In this document: positions 43,947 through 56,015 of the stretch, in pieces
Position numbering within the stretch: the stretch's first letter is position 1
Layout of the letters: each line of letters opens with the position of its first letter
NCBI RefSeq assembly: GCF_014648895.1
Contig: NZ_BMRZ01000021.1
Span: 1 to 64,000, forward strand
DNA: 64,000 nucleotides
Direction: 5' to 3'
From: Streptomyces tanashiensis
GTDB taxonomy: Bacteria > Actinomycetota > Actinomycetes > Streptomycetales > Streptomycetaceae
Position numbers and translations under genes: made by a program
Notes under the pieces: generated by a model
What the model was told of the DNA's origin: nothing
Databases searched by the model: none
What the model saw: only the letters and a program-made list of their open reading frames with translations

Positions 43947-44820
43947 GCACGCCTCCCGGCGCACGGTGCACCGCTCCCCCATGGCGGCACCCCGCTCGTT
44001 CCTGTGGACCCGGCGGATCTTCCTCACCCTGCTCACCACCTTCGTGGTGCTGCCGGTGTACGTCATGGTCTCCAGCTCCCTCAAGCCGCTGGAGGACGTC
44101 TCGGGGAAGTTCGAGTGGATCCCCTCCGGGCTCACGCTCCGCCCGTACGTCGACATCTGGGAGACCGTCCCGCTCGCCGACTACTTCGTGAACTCGATCG
44201 TCGTCGCCGGCGCGGCCACCGTATTCTCCGTCGCCGTCGCGATCTTCGCCGCGTACGCCGTCAGCCGCTACACCTTCCGCGGCAAGCGGGTCTTCACCGT
44301 GACGGTCCTCTCCACGCAGATGTTCCCCGGCATCCTCTTCCTGCTCCCGCTCTTCCTCATCTACGTCAACATCGGCAACGCCACCGGCATCGCCCTCTTC
44401 GGCTCCCGCGAAGGCCTGATCCTCACCTATCTGACCTTCTCGCTGCCGTTCTCCATCTGGATGCTGACCGGCTACTTCGACTCGATCCCGCGCGAACTCG
44501 ACGAAGCCGCCAAGGTCGACGGCTGCGGTCCGATCAGCGCGCTGTTCCGCGTCATCGTCCCGGCCGCGTCCCCCGGCATCATCGCCGTCGCCGTCTACGC
44601 CTTCATGACGGCCTGGGGCGAGGTCCTCTTCGCCTCCGTCATGACGAACGACACCACCCGCACCCTCGCCGTCGGTCTCCAGGGGTACGCCACCCAGAAC
44701 GACGTCTACTGGAACCAGGTGATGGCCGCCTCCCTCGTGGTCAGCGTCCCCGTCGTCGTCGGGTTCCTGCTCCTCCAGCGCTATCTCGTCGCCGGCCTCA
44801 CCGCAGGTGCGGTCAAGTGA
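43939..44820 (+). CDS. Sugar ABC transporter permease (MalG type)
   Basis: 293 residues from ATG 43939, overlapping the previous permease gene by 8 bp. It has six helices and the EAA loop DEAAKVDGCGPISALFRVIVP. The length and the final VAGLTAGAVK tail are standard for MalG-type subunits. It is followed after 35 bases by the beta-glucosidase gene, giving the classical order of binding protein, two permeases and glucosidase known from cebEFG-bglC. Confidence 0.95.
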   Translation: MSEHASRRTVHRSPMAAPRSFLWTRRIFLTLLTTFVVLPVYVMVSSSLKPLEDVSGKFEWIPSGLTLRPYVDIWETVPLADYFVNSIVVAGAATVFSVAVAIFAAYAVSRYTFRGKRVFTVTVLSTQMFPGILFLLPLFLIYVNIGNATGIALFGSREGLILTYLTFSLPFSIWMLTGYFDSIPRELDEAAKVDGCGPISALFRVIVPAASPGIIAVAVYAFMTAWGEVLFASVMTNDTTRTLAVGLQGYATQNDVYWNQVMAASLVVSVPVVVGFLLLQRYLVAGLTAGAVK

Positions 44821-44855
44821 CGCCCCTCTCCACACCCATCACGAAGAGGTTTCCC

Positions 44856-46247
44856 GTGTCCGATTCCACCGACTCCCGCACCACGCTCGACCTGGAGGCC
44901 TTCCCGCCGGACTTCGCCTGGGGCACGGCGACCTCCGCCTACCAGATCGAGGGCGCCGTCGCCGAGGACGGCCGCGCCCCCTCCATCTGGGACACCTTCT
45001 CCCGCGTCCCCGGCGCGATCGACAACGGCGACCACGGCGACACCGCCTGCGACCACTACCACCGCTGGCCCGAGGACATCGCCCTGATGAAGGGCCTCGG
45101 CACCGACGCCTACCGGCTCTCCGTCGCCTGGCCGCGGGTCCTCCCCGGCGGCGACGGACCCGTCAACGGCGCCGGGCTCGACTTCTACGACCGGCTCGTC
45201 GACGGACTCCTCGACGCCGGCATCACCCCCTCCGTCACCCTCTACCACTGGGACCTGCCGCAGGCCCTCCAGGACCGGGTGACGGACAGCCACGGCGGCT
45301 GGACCGAGCGCGCCACCGCCGAACACCTCGCCGCCTACGCCTCCGTCGTCGCGGAACGCCTCGGCGACCGGGTCACCCAGTGGGCGACGCTCAACGAACC
45401 GCTCTGCTCGGGCTGGATCGGCCACCTGGAAGGACGGATGGCCCCGGGCCTGACCGACCTCACCGCCGCCGTCCGCGCCTCGTACCACCTCCTCCTCGGC
45501 CACGGCCTGGCCACCCAGGCCATCCGCGCCGCAGCGCCCGGCTCCCGGATCGGCCTGGTCACCAACCACTCCACCGTCACGCCCGCCTCCAGCCGGCCCG
45601 AGGACATCGCCGCAGCGGCCCGTGCGGACGGCCACACCAACCGCTGGTGGCTCGACCCGGTGTACGGCCGCGGCTTCCCCGCCGACATGCGCGAGCTGTA
45701 CGGCGTCGAACTCCCGGAGAAGGCGGGCGACCTGGAGGTCATCGCCGCCCCGCTCGACTGGCACGGCCTCAACTACTACTTCCCGGCCACCGTCGCCGAC
45801 GACCCGGCCGGGCCCGCCCCGTACGCCCGCGAGGTGCGCCTTCCCGACGTCCCCCGCACCGGCATGGACTGGCAGATCGACGCCGGCGGCCTGGAGGCCT
45901 TCCTGCTGCGGCTCACCGACGACTACGGTGTGCGGAAGCTGTACGTCACCGAGAACGGCTCGGCCTTCCCCGACTCCGTGGGCCCCGACGGCGAGGTCCA
46001 CGACCCGGAGCGCACCCTCTACCTGGAGGAGCACCTCGCCGCCTGCGCCCGCGCGCTGCGCAAGGGCGCCCCGCTCGCCGGGTACTACGCCTGGTCCCTG
46101 CTCGACAACTTCGAGTGGGCCTACGGCTACGACAAGCGCTTCGGCCTCGTCCACGTCGACTACGCCACCCAGCGCAGGACCGTGAAGACGAGCGGACGCC
46201 GGTACGCGGACATCGTGCGCGCCCACCGGGAGACGACCGCGGGCTGA
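44856..46247 (+). CDS. GH1 beta-glucosidase (cytosolic)
   Basis: 463 residues from GTG 44856, with AGAGG seven bases upstream. It is a complete GH1 (beta/alpha)8 enzyme: FAWGTATSAYQIEGA at the start, acid/base Glu181 in TLNEP, nucleophile Glu366 in VTENG, and NFEWAYGYDKRFG near the end. No signal peptide is present, so it hydrolyses imported beta-linked di- or oligosaccharides to glucose. It is the last gene of the ABC operon and is followed by a strong terminator. It resembles BglC in context, but the divergent regulator is ROK rather than CebR. Confidence 0.95.
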   Translation: MSDSTDSRTTLDLEAFPPDFAWGTATSAYQIEGAVAEDGRAPSIWDTFSRVPGAIDNGDHGDTACDHYHRWPEDIALMKGLGTDAYRLSVAWPRVLPGGDGPVNGAGLDFYDRLVDGLLDAGITPSVTLYHWDLPQALQDRVTDSHGGWTERATAEHLAAYASVVAERLGDRVTQWATLNEPLCSGWIGHLEGRMAPGLTDLTAAVRASYHLLLGHGLATQAIRAAAPGSRIGLVTNHSTVTPASSRPEDIAAAARADGHTNRWWLDPVYGRGFPADMRELYGVELPEKAGDLEVIAAPLDWHGLNYYFPATVADDPAGPAPYAREVRLPDVPRTGMDWQIDAGGLEAFLLRLTDDYGVRKLYVTENGSAFPDSVGPDGEVHDPERTLYLEEHLAACARALRKGAPLAGYYAWSLLDNFEWAYGYDKRFGLVHVDYATQRRTVKTSGRRYADIVRAHRETTAG

Positions 46248-46301
46248 CCGGGTAGCCTTCGCGATCCGCCCGAAGGCGAACCGGTAGGCGACACCGAGCG
46301 C

Positions 46302-46340
46302 CCGGAGGGCCGCCCCGACACCACCGGGGCGGCCCTCCGG
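46302..46340 (+). terminator. Terminator of the ABC/beta-glucosidase operon
   Basis: A perfect 16-bp stem, 46302-46317 with 46325-46340 (CCGGAGGGCCGCCCCG arm), closes a 7-base loop. It begins 55 bases after the glucosidase stop. Confidence 0.85.
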
Positions 46341-46418
46341 AGTCCGGTGGTACGGCATCACCGGTCCTCTCTCCTCTGTTCACGCCTTCCCTTCCACGGC
46401 TTCCCCGCAGGAGTGCTC

Positions 46419-47450
46419 ATGGCCGACAGCGCCGTCCCGTCCCCTCCCCCAGGGCCCGGCGACGCCGACGAGGGCGTCGCCGAACGGCTGCGTCACCTCC
46501 TCGGCCCGGCGACGGTCGTCCGGGACACCGCCCTGACCGGGGGTCTCTACAACTCCGCCCGGCTGCTCGAAATCGACGACGGACGGCGCCTGGTGCTCAA
46601 GACCGCGCCCCCGGCGAACGCCCCGGCCCTCACCCACGAGCAGGGTCTCCTCGGCACGGAGGCACTGTTCCACCGGCTCGCCGCCGGAACGGGCGCCCGG
46701 GTACCCACCGTCCTTCACCACGAGCCCGCCGGCCCCGGCGCCCCCTCCGAGTGGCTGCTCCTCACCCACCTCGACGGCACCACCTGGGACGCGGCCCGCG
46801 ACCGGCTCGCACCGGCCGATCACGCGGCACTGCGCCGTCGCCTCGGCGCGAGCCTGGCCCGGATCGCCACGGTCACCGGTGCGGCGTACGGATACCCCCA
46901 GGCCGCCGCCGGACTCTCCGCCCCCGACTGGCCCGCCGCGTTCACCGCCATGCTGCGCGCCGTCCTCGCGGACGCGAACCGGTTCGACGTCGCCCTGCCC
47001 GCCCCGCCGGGGCTCCTCGCCGAGCTGCCCGTACGGTTCGGCCATCGGCTCGCCGAGGTGCGCCGTCCCGCGCTCGTCCACTTCGACGCCTGGCAGGGGA
47101 ACGTCGTCATCGCCGGGACCGGGGACGGACCGTGGCGTCTGAGCGGCCTGATCGACGGCGAACGCGCCTTCTTCGGCGACCCGTTGGCCGACCTCGTCGG
47201 ACTCGATCCGCTCGGCGCGGCCGAGGACGACGCCGACCTCCTGGCCGGCTACCGCTCCGTCACCCCCACCCCCACCCTCGACACCGGGGCGCGCGTCCGC
47301 CTCGCCCTCTACCGTGTCTATCTCGCCCTGGTGATGCGCGTGGAATCCGTACCCCGTGCCTACGGCGGAGACTTCGCGACCTGGCTCGACAGCTGGTCGG
47401 CGGAGCGCGTCGGGGAACAGCTCGGCCTGCTCGACGCCCTGGAGCCCTGA
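46419..47450 (+). CDS. Aminoglycoside phosphotransferase (APH)-fold kinase
   Basis: 343 residues from ATG 46419 with GCAGGAG upstream. The kinase fold is shown by GGLYNSARLLEIDDGRRLVLK (nucleotide loop and Lys), WLLLTHLDG (hinge), the catalytic loop LVHFDAWQGN and the metal Asp in LIDGERAFFGDP. The HFD form replaces the HGD of true aminoglycoside kinases and is common in uncharacterised actinobacterial members. It sits between two beta-glucan gene groups, so a sugar or sugar-derived substrate is plausible but unproven. Confidence 0.8.
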   Translation: MADSAVPSPPPGPGDADEGVAERLRHLLGPATVVRDTALTGGLYNSARLLEIDDGRRLVLKTAPPANAPALTHEQGLLGTEALFHRLAAGTGARVPTVLHHEPAGPGAPSEWLLLTHLDGTTWDAARDRLAPADHAALRRRLGASLARIATVTGAAYGYPQAAAGLSAPDWPAAFTAMLRAVLADANRFDVALPAPPGLLAELPVRFGHRLAEVRRPALVHFDAWQGNVVIAGTGDGPWRLSGLIDGERAFFGDPLADLVGLDPLGAAEDDADLLAGYRSVTPTPTLDTGARVRLALYRVYLALVMRVESVPRAYGGDFATWLDSWSAERVGEQLGLLDALEP

Positions 47451-47476
47451 GCGTCGGGATTCTCTGCTCTTGCGGA

Positions 47477-48496
47477 TCAGGTGGACTCGCGTACGACGAG
47501 TACCGGCTCGAACACCTTCGCACCCGGTTCGGAGCGGGCCCCGTCGAGCTGCTCGACCAGGAGACCGGCCATCGCGGCCGCCATCCGTTCGACCGGCTGG
47601 CGGACGGTGGTCAGCTGCGGCCGTGCCTTGCGCGCGGCCACCGAGTCGTCGAACCCCACAACGGCCACCGTGCCGGGGACGGCCACACCCTGCTCGCGCA
47701 GGTACTGGCAGGCGCCCTGGGCCATCAGGTCGTTGGCGGCGAACACCGCGTCGATCCGGGGGTGGTCCTTCAGGAGCCTGGCCATGGCGCGCCTGCCGCT
47801 GTCCACGGTGAACCGGCCCCGGACGACGGGAACCGCCGTGACCCCGTGCGCGGCCAGGGCCTCCATGAAGCCGTCGAGGCGTTCGCCCGCCGTGGGGGCG
47901 GTGACCGGCGCGGCGATGAGGGCCGGGCGCCGTCGGCCGGTTGCCCACAGGTGCTCGGCCGCCAGACGCGCGCCGGCGGCGTTGTCGAGGTCGACGAAGC
48001 CGCACTGCTCCCCGTCGCGGGGGCGGCCGAACAGCACCGTGGGCAGACCTGCCGCCATCAGCATCGCCGGGAGCGGGTCGTTCTCGTCCAGCGGTACGAC
48101 CAGGGCTCCGTCGGCGCCACCCTGCCGGAGGTACTCGACGAGCTGGGTCCTGGCCTGTTCGGACTCGGCGACGAGGAGCACCGGCTGGATCGCGCGCCGG
48201 CGCAGGACGGGCAGAACGCCGTCCACCACCCGCCCGAAGAACGGGTCGGAGAACACCCGGGCGGTGAAGGACCTGCCCGTGGCGGAGAGCACGAGCGCGA
48301 CCGTTCCGGTGCGGCGGGTCACCAGGGAGCGGGCGGCCTGGTTGGGCGTGTAGCCGATGCGGGCGATGGCGTCGCGCACGCTCCGCTGGATGTCGGGGGC
48401 CACGTTGCGCACGCCGTTGACGACGCGGGACACCGTCGCGCGCGACACCCCCGCCTCACGTGCGACGTCTTCCAGAGTCGGTGCTCGATTCCCCAC
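47477..48496 (-). CDS. LacI-family transcriptional regulator
   Basis: 339 residues. The N-terminal DNA-binding domain is APTLEDVAREAGVSRATVSR followed by VVNG, and then comes a PBP-type sugar-binding core (AVFAANDLMAQGACQYL, VAVVGFDD). It is divergent from the secreted GH55-like gene. Between them lies a perfect palindrome of the LacI/CebR kind, GGGAGAGCGCTCTCCC. It probably represses the glycosidase genes to its right, and perhaps itself, until an oligosaccharide is bound. Confidence 0.95.
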   Translation of the reverse strand: MGNRAPTLEDVAREAGVSRATVSRVVNGVRNVAPDIQRSVRDAIARIGYTPNQAARSLVTRRTGTVALVLSATGRSFTARVFSDPFFGRVVDGVLPVLRRRAIQPVLLVAESEQARTQLVEYLRQGGADGALVVPLDENDPLPAMLMAAGLPTVLFGRPRDGEQCGFVDLDNAAGARLAAEHLWATGRRRPALIAAPVTAPTAGERLDGFMEALAAHGVTAVPVVRGRFTVDSGRRAMARLLKDHPRIDAVFAANDLMAQGACQYLREQGVAVPGTVAVVGFDDSVAARKARPQLTTVRQPVERMAAAMAGLLVEQLDGARSEPGAKVFEPVLVVREST

Positions 48497-48590
48497 CCAC
48501 GCACCTTAACGGTGTCGCGTGTCCGGTGGGAGGACGGTCCACGGCCGGACCGGACCCTTCGATGTCGACCCTTAATGAAAGCCAAAAGAA

Positions 48591-48656
48591 AAGGCATGTC
48601 GTATGCCTTGACCGTCAACTCGCCCTGCGGGCAAGGTTTCGGGAGAGCGCTCTCCC
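48591..48656 (+). promoter_or_regulatory. Promoter region of the glycosidase cluster with two palindromes
   Basis: AAGGCAT (48591-48597) and ATGCCTT (48603-48609) form a perfect 7-bp inverted repeat that runs into a -35-like TTGACC (48608-48613). CAAGGT (48632-48637) is an 18-bp-spaced -10 candidate. Immediately after it, GGGAGAGCGCTCTCCC (48641-48656) is a perfect 16-bp palindrome, close to the CebR box TGGGAGCGCTCCCA with two extra central pairs. A LacI protein bound there would cover the transcription start. Confidence 0.65.
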
Positions 48657-48687
48657 ACATTTCCCCCATGTATCCAGAGGAGACCCC

Positions 48688-50877
<2,190 letters not shown>

Positions 50878-50883
50878 CGGACC

Positions 50884-50917
50884 GCCGGGACGCGCCTTCG
50901 CACCGGTGCGTCCCGGC
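50884..50917 (+). terminator. Hairpin after the first GH55-like gene
   Basis: GCCGGGACGC (50884-50893) pairs perfectly with GCGTCCCGGC (50908-50917) around a 14-base loop, 7 bases after the GH55-like stop. It may end transcription or partly attenuate the downstream secreted-enzyme genes. Confidence 0.6.
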
Positions 50918-51009
50918 CCTCCCCACCCCTTCCGGGCGACGCCCAGTCCCCGCCGCGCCGCCCGGAAGGCGATCCCCTCCCCCCTCCCGTTCTCCGTCCA
51001 GGAGCCGCC

Positions 51010-53196
51010 ATGACCGCGACCACCACCCCGCCGACACGAAGGCGCGCCGGCGCCCGCACGACGACCTCGCTCGTCTCCGTCGGGGCCCTGCTCGCCACCG
51101 CCCTCTCCTCCGCCACCCTGCTGACCGCGGCACCCGCCACCGCCGCCGAGACCCTCCTCTCCCAGGGGAAGACCGCCACCGCCTCCTCGACGGAGGGCGC
51201 CGCCTGGGCGGCGTCGGCCGCGTTCGACGGCGACCTCACCGGAACCCGCTGGGCGAGCCAGTGGAGCGACGCCCAGTGGATCCAGGTCGACCTGGGCAGC
51301 AGCGCGAACATCAGCCGCGTCGTCCTGAACTGGGAGGGCGCCTACGGCAAGGCGTACGACATCCAGCTGTCCGACAACGGCAGCGACTGGCGCACCGTCA
51401 AGTCCGTGACCGCGGGCGACGGGGGCACCGACGAGCTCGCGGTCTCCGGGACCGGCCGCTACGTCCGCCTCCAGGGCGTCACCCGCGGCACCGGCTACGG
51501 CTACTCCCTGTGGGAGTTCCAGGTGTACGGCGGCGGATCCACCCCGCCCGAACCCGGCGGCGCCGTCCGCGTGAGCGGCACCCAGGGCAACTGGCAGCTG
51601 ACGGTGGGAGGGCAGCCGTACACCGTCAAGGGCGTCACCTGGGGTCCCGCGATGGCCGACGCCCCCCGCTACATGCCGGACGTGAAGTCCATGGGCGTCA
51701 ACACCGTCCGCACCTGGGGGACCGACGCCGGCACGAAGCCGCTGCTCGACGCGGCGGCCGCCAACGGCGTCAAGGTGATCAACGGCTTCTGGCTGCAGCC
51801 GGGCGGCGGCCCGGGCTCCGGCGGCTGCGTCAACTACGTGACGGACACCGCGTACAAGGACAACGCCCTCAACGAGTTCGCGAAGTGGGTCGACACCTAC
51901 AGGTCGCATCCGGCCACGCTCCTGTGGAACGTCGGCAACGAGTCCGTCCTCGGTCTGCAGAACTGCTACAGCGGCACCGAGCTGGAGGCCCAGCGCAACG
52001 CGTACACGACCTTCGTCAACGACGTCGCCAAGAAGATCCACTCGATCGACCCGAACCACCCCGTCACCTCCACGGACGCCTGGACCGGCGCCTGGCCCTA
52101 CTACAAGCGCAACGCACCGGACCTGGACCTGTACTCGATGAACGCGTACGGCGACATCTGCGGGGTCCGTGAGGACTGGGTGGAGGGCGGCTACACCAAG
52201 CCGTACATCATCACGGAGACCGGACCCGCCGGCGAGTGGGAGACCCCCAAGGACGCCAACGGCGTCCCCGACGAGCCCACCGACGTCCAGAAGGCCGACG
52301 GGTACACCAAGGCCTGGAACTGCGTCACCGGGCACCAGGGCGTCGCCCTCGGCGCGACGGTCTTCCACTACGGCATCGAGCACGACTTCGGCGGCGTCTG
52401 GTTCAACCTCCTCCCCGACGGCCTGAAGCGCCTCTCGTACTACGCCCTCAAGAAGGCGTACACGGGCTCCGTCGCGGGCGACAACACCCCGCCGGTCATC
52501 AGCGGCATGACGGTCACGCCCGCCGGCTCCGCACCGGCCGGCGGCGAGTTCACGGTCCGCGCCGACGTCCGCGACCCCGACGGCGACCCCGTCACCACCA
52601 AGATCTACCTGAGCGGCAACTACGCCAACGGCGACAAGCGACTGATCGACGCGCAGTACCGCTCCCTCGGCAACGGCACCTTCGCCGTCACCGCACCCGA
52701 GAAGCTCGGCGTGTGGAAGGTGTACGTGCAGGCCGAGGACGGCCGCGGCAACGCGGGCATCGAGACGAAGTCCGTCAAGGTCGTCGCCCCGCCCGTCGCC
52801 GGGACGAACATCGCTCTCGGAAGGCCCACCACCGCCTCCTCCTTCCAGGCCTCCTACGGCGACTGCCCCTGCCCCGCCGCCAACGCCACCGACGGCAACA
52901 CCACCACGCGCTGGGCCAGCGACTGGAGCGACCCGCAGTGGATCCGGGTCGACCTCGGCTCGGTCCGCTCGTTCAACCGGCTCCAGCTGGTCTGGGACCC
53001 GGCCTACGCCCGCGCCTACGAGGTCCAGGTCTCCGACGACGGCAACTCCTGGCGGACCCTCCACGCCACCGCCGCCGGCAACGGCGACGTCGACACCATC
53101 GAGACCGGTGCCACCGCACGGTACGTCAGGCTCCAGCTCACCGCGCGCGGCACCGGCTGGGGCTACTCGCTCCACGAGTTCGGCATCTACAGCTGA
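51010..53196 (+). CDS. Secreted clan A-type glycosidase flanked by two F5/8 modules
   Basis: 728 residues from ATG 51010. The signal peptide ends near ATAAE (about 46). An N-terminal F5/8 module (about 48-174) is nearly identical to that of the preceding protein. A (beta/alpha)8 catalytic domain spans about 185-480, with GVNTVRTWG, acid/base candidate Glu311 in WNVGNES and nucleophile candidate Glu403 in ITETGP. A beta-sandwich linker (about 485-590) and a C-terminal F5/8 module (about 590-728) follow. The catalytic part resembles GH2/GH5/GH72-like clan A enzymes, but I cannot assign a family. Context suggests a beta-glucan substrate, as an endo-hydrolase or transglycosylase. Confidence 0.75.
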   Translation: MTATTTPPTRRRAGARTTTSLVSVGALLATALSSATLLTAAPATAAETLLSQGKTATASSTEGAAWAASAAFDGDLTGTRWASQWSDAQWIQVDLGSSANISRVVLNWEGAYGKAYDIQLSDNGSDWRTVKSVTAGDGGTDELAVSGTGRYVRLQGVTRGTGYGYSLWEFQVYGGGSTPPEPGGAVRVSGTQGNWQLTVGGQPYTVKGVTWGPAMADAPRYMPDVKSMGVNTVRTWGTDAGTKPLLDAAAANGVKVINGFWLQPGGGPGSGGCVNYVTDTAYKDNALNEFAKWVDTYRSHPATLLWNVGNESVLGLQNCYSGTELEAQRNAYTTFVNDVAKKIHSIDPNHPVTSTDAWTGAWPYYKRNAPDLDLYSMNAYGDICGVREDWVEGGYTKPYIITETGPAGEWETPKDANGVPDEPTDVQKADGYTKAWNCVTGHQGVALGATVFHYGIEHDFGGVWFNLLPDGLKRLSYYALKKAYTGSVAGDNTPPVISGMTVTPAGSAPAGGEFTVRADVRDPDGDPVTTKIYLSGNYANGDKRLIDAQYRSLGNGTFAVTAPEKLGVWKVYVQAEDGRGNAGIETKSVKVVAPPVAGTNIALGRPTTASSFQASYGDCPCPAANATDGNTTTRWASDWSDPQWIRVDLGSVRSFNRLQLVWDPAYARAYEVQVSDDGNSWRTLHATAAGNGDVDTIETGATARYVRLQLTARGTGWGYSLHEFGIYS

Positions 53197-53226
53197 CCCC
53201 TCCCTCAGGAGAACGAGGAGATCACG

Positions 53227-54330
53227 ATGAGAATCCGCGGCAGAACCCTGTCCGCCTTACTGCTCGCCGCCGCCCTGGGCGTCTCCGCCCTGACCGTCGA
53301 CGCCTACACCGCCGTCGCCGACGGCGCGGCCCCGGCGCCGGCCTCCGCCCACGCCGGACACGCGGCGGGCGCCTCCACCGGCGCGCACGTCATGGGCGCC
53401 TCTGCCCTCCCGTCGGCCGACGACGCCGACGGAGACGGGTACATCCCGGCCGTCCCGCAGGTCACCGGCGTGACGCCGTCCGACAGGACACCGGCCCCCG
53501 CGTACCACCACGAGTTCCAGGCCAACTGCTCGGTCACGCACACCGCGCCGGACGACCCGATCGTCTACCCGGGCCAGCCGGGCGCGTCGCACGACCACAC
53601 GTTCATGGGCAACACCTCCACGAACGCCCACTCCACCACCGCCTCCCTGACCGGCGGGGCCACCACCTGCAACGCGCCCGCCGACTCCTCCGCGTACTGG
53701 ATGCCCTCGCTGTTCAAGGGCGACCAGAAGATCCTCCCCGTCGGGCCCCAGGTCATCTACTACAAGTCGGGCGTCACCGACTACACGAGCGTCCGTCCCT
53801 TCCCCAAGGGACTGCGGTTCGTCGTCGGCAGCCCGATGCAGAGCGCCCAGGAGTTCCGCGGCCACAAGGGCTTCGTCGAGGGCTGGGAATGCGGTGACAG
53901 CTTCTTCAACGTCGACTTCCCGGCGAGCTGTCCGAGCCGGCCCGACGTGCAGCTCAACATCCGCTTCCAGGCCCCCAGCTGCTGGAACGGCCTGTACCTC
54001 GACACCCCCGACCACAAGAGCCACATGGCCTACCCGGTGGTCAAGCCCGGCACCAACGACAACATGTGCCCGGCCTCCCACCCGGTCGCCCTGCCGATGA
54101 TCGAGTTCAAGATGGCCTTCCCGGTCAACGGCGACATGTCACAGGTCCGGCTCTCCAGCGGCCGCGGCTACTCCTTCCACTACGACTTCTTCAACGCGTG
54201 GGAGGAGCGCACCCTCAAGGCTCTGGTGGACCACTGCATCGTCGGCGGCCTGCAGTGCGACACGCGCGGCTACGACCTGTACCACCCCGAGCGCGGCGCG
54301 GTGCTGAACGCCGACCACCGCCTGCCCTGA
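53227..54330 (+). CDS. Secreted DUF1996 protein with an early TTA codon
   Basis: 367 residues from ATG 53227. The signal peptide ends around AVADGAA. After an Ala/His-rich linker, the DUF1996 domain starts near residue 95 (YHHEFQANCSVTH, GQPGASHDHTFMGN) and carries paired Cys and repeated His (HSTTASLTGG ... HMAYPVV ... SFHYDFFNAWEE). DUF1996 is best known from fungal secreted proteins and is uncharacterised. The His clusters suggest metal binding. Leu11 is a TTA codon (53257-53259), so its production should depend on bldA and rise late in growth. It sits 30 bases after the clan A glycosidase gene. Confidence 0.8.
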   Translation: MRIRGRTLSALLLAAALGVSALTVDAYTAVADGAAPAPASAHAGHAAGASTGAHVMGASALPSADDADGDGYIPAVPQVTGVTPSDRTPAPAYHHEFQANCSVTHTAPDDPIVYPGQPGASHDHTFMGNTSTNAHSTTASLTGGATTCNAPADSSAYWMPSLFKGDQKILPVGPQVIYYKSGVTDYTSVRPFPKGLRFVVGSPMQSAQEFRGHKGFVEGWECGDSFFNVDFPASCPSRPDVQLNIRFQAPSCWNGLYLDTPDHKSHMAYPVVKPGTNDNMCPASHPVALPMIEFKMAFPVNGDMSQVRLSSGRGYSFHYDFFNAWEERTLKALVDHCIVGGLQCDTRGYDLYHPERGAVLNADHRLP

Positions 54331-54387
54331 CCCGCCTTCCCGTACACGGCCCGGACGCCCGCGAGGGCGCCCGGGCCTCTTTCCCGT

Positions 54388-54462
54388 CCGCCTTCCGCCT
54401 TCCGCCTTCCGCCTTCCGCCTTCCGCCTTCCGCCTTCCGCCTTCCGCCTTCCGCCTTCCGCC
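54388..54462 (+). repeat. Heptanucleotide microsatellite, (CCGCCTT)10.7, in the leader of the GH1 gene
   Basis: Ten perfect tandem copies of CCGCCTT (54388-54457) are followed by a partial copy CCGCC (54458-54462). The array ends 14 bases before ATG 54477, just ahead of the ribosome site CAGGAG. Slippage would change the leader by 7 bases per unit without touching the coding region. Confidence 0.95.
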
Positions 54463-54476
54463 AACAGGAGCACCCC

Positions 54477-55898
<1,422 letters not shown>

Positions 55899-55921
55899 TG
55901 CGGTCAGGGCCGCACACATGT

Positions 55922-56015
55922 CGTCAAGACTTCACAGCAGCATGCCTCGAAGCCCAACTACAGGCGCATTCAGGTGCGTTGTGCGTTCAAGCTCTGAATG
56001 CGCGGAGTCTTGACG
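55922..56015 (+). repeat. Nested inverted repeats upstream of the GH18 gene
   Basis: The outer arms CGTCAAGACT (55922-55931) and AGTCTTGACG (56006-56015) are perfect complements whose starts lie 84 bp apart. The right arm contains the -35 box of the chitinase promoter. The inner arms GCGCATTCAG (55964-55973) and CTGAATGCGC (55994-56003) are also perfect, with a 20-base spacer. They could be paired operator sites or form a nested cruciform/hairpin. Confidence 0.8.

Noticed and set aside
54366..54476. Heptanucleotide array as coding sequence extending the GH1 protein
   Set aside because: The frame is open, but the array lies upstream of a good ribosome site and ATG, and the extension would be pure low-complexity sequence absent from GH1 enzymes.
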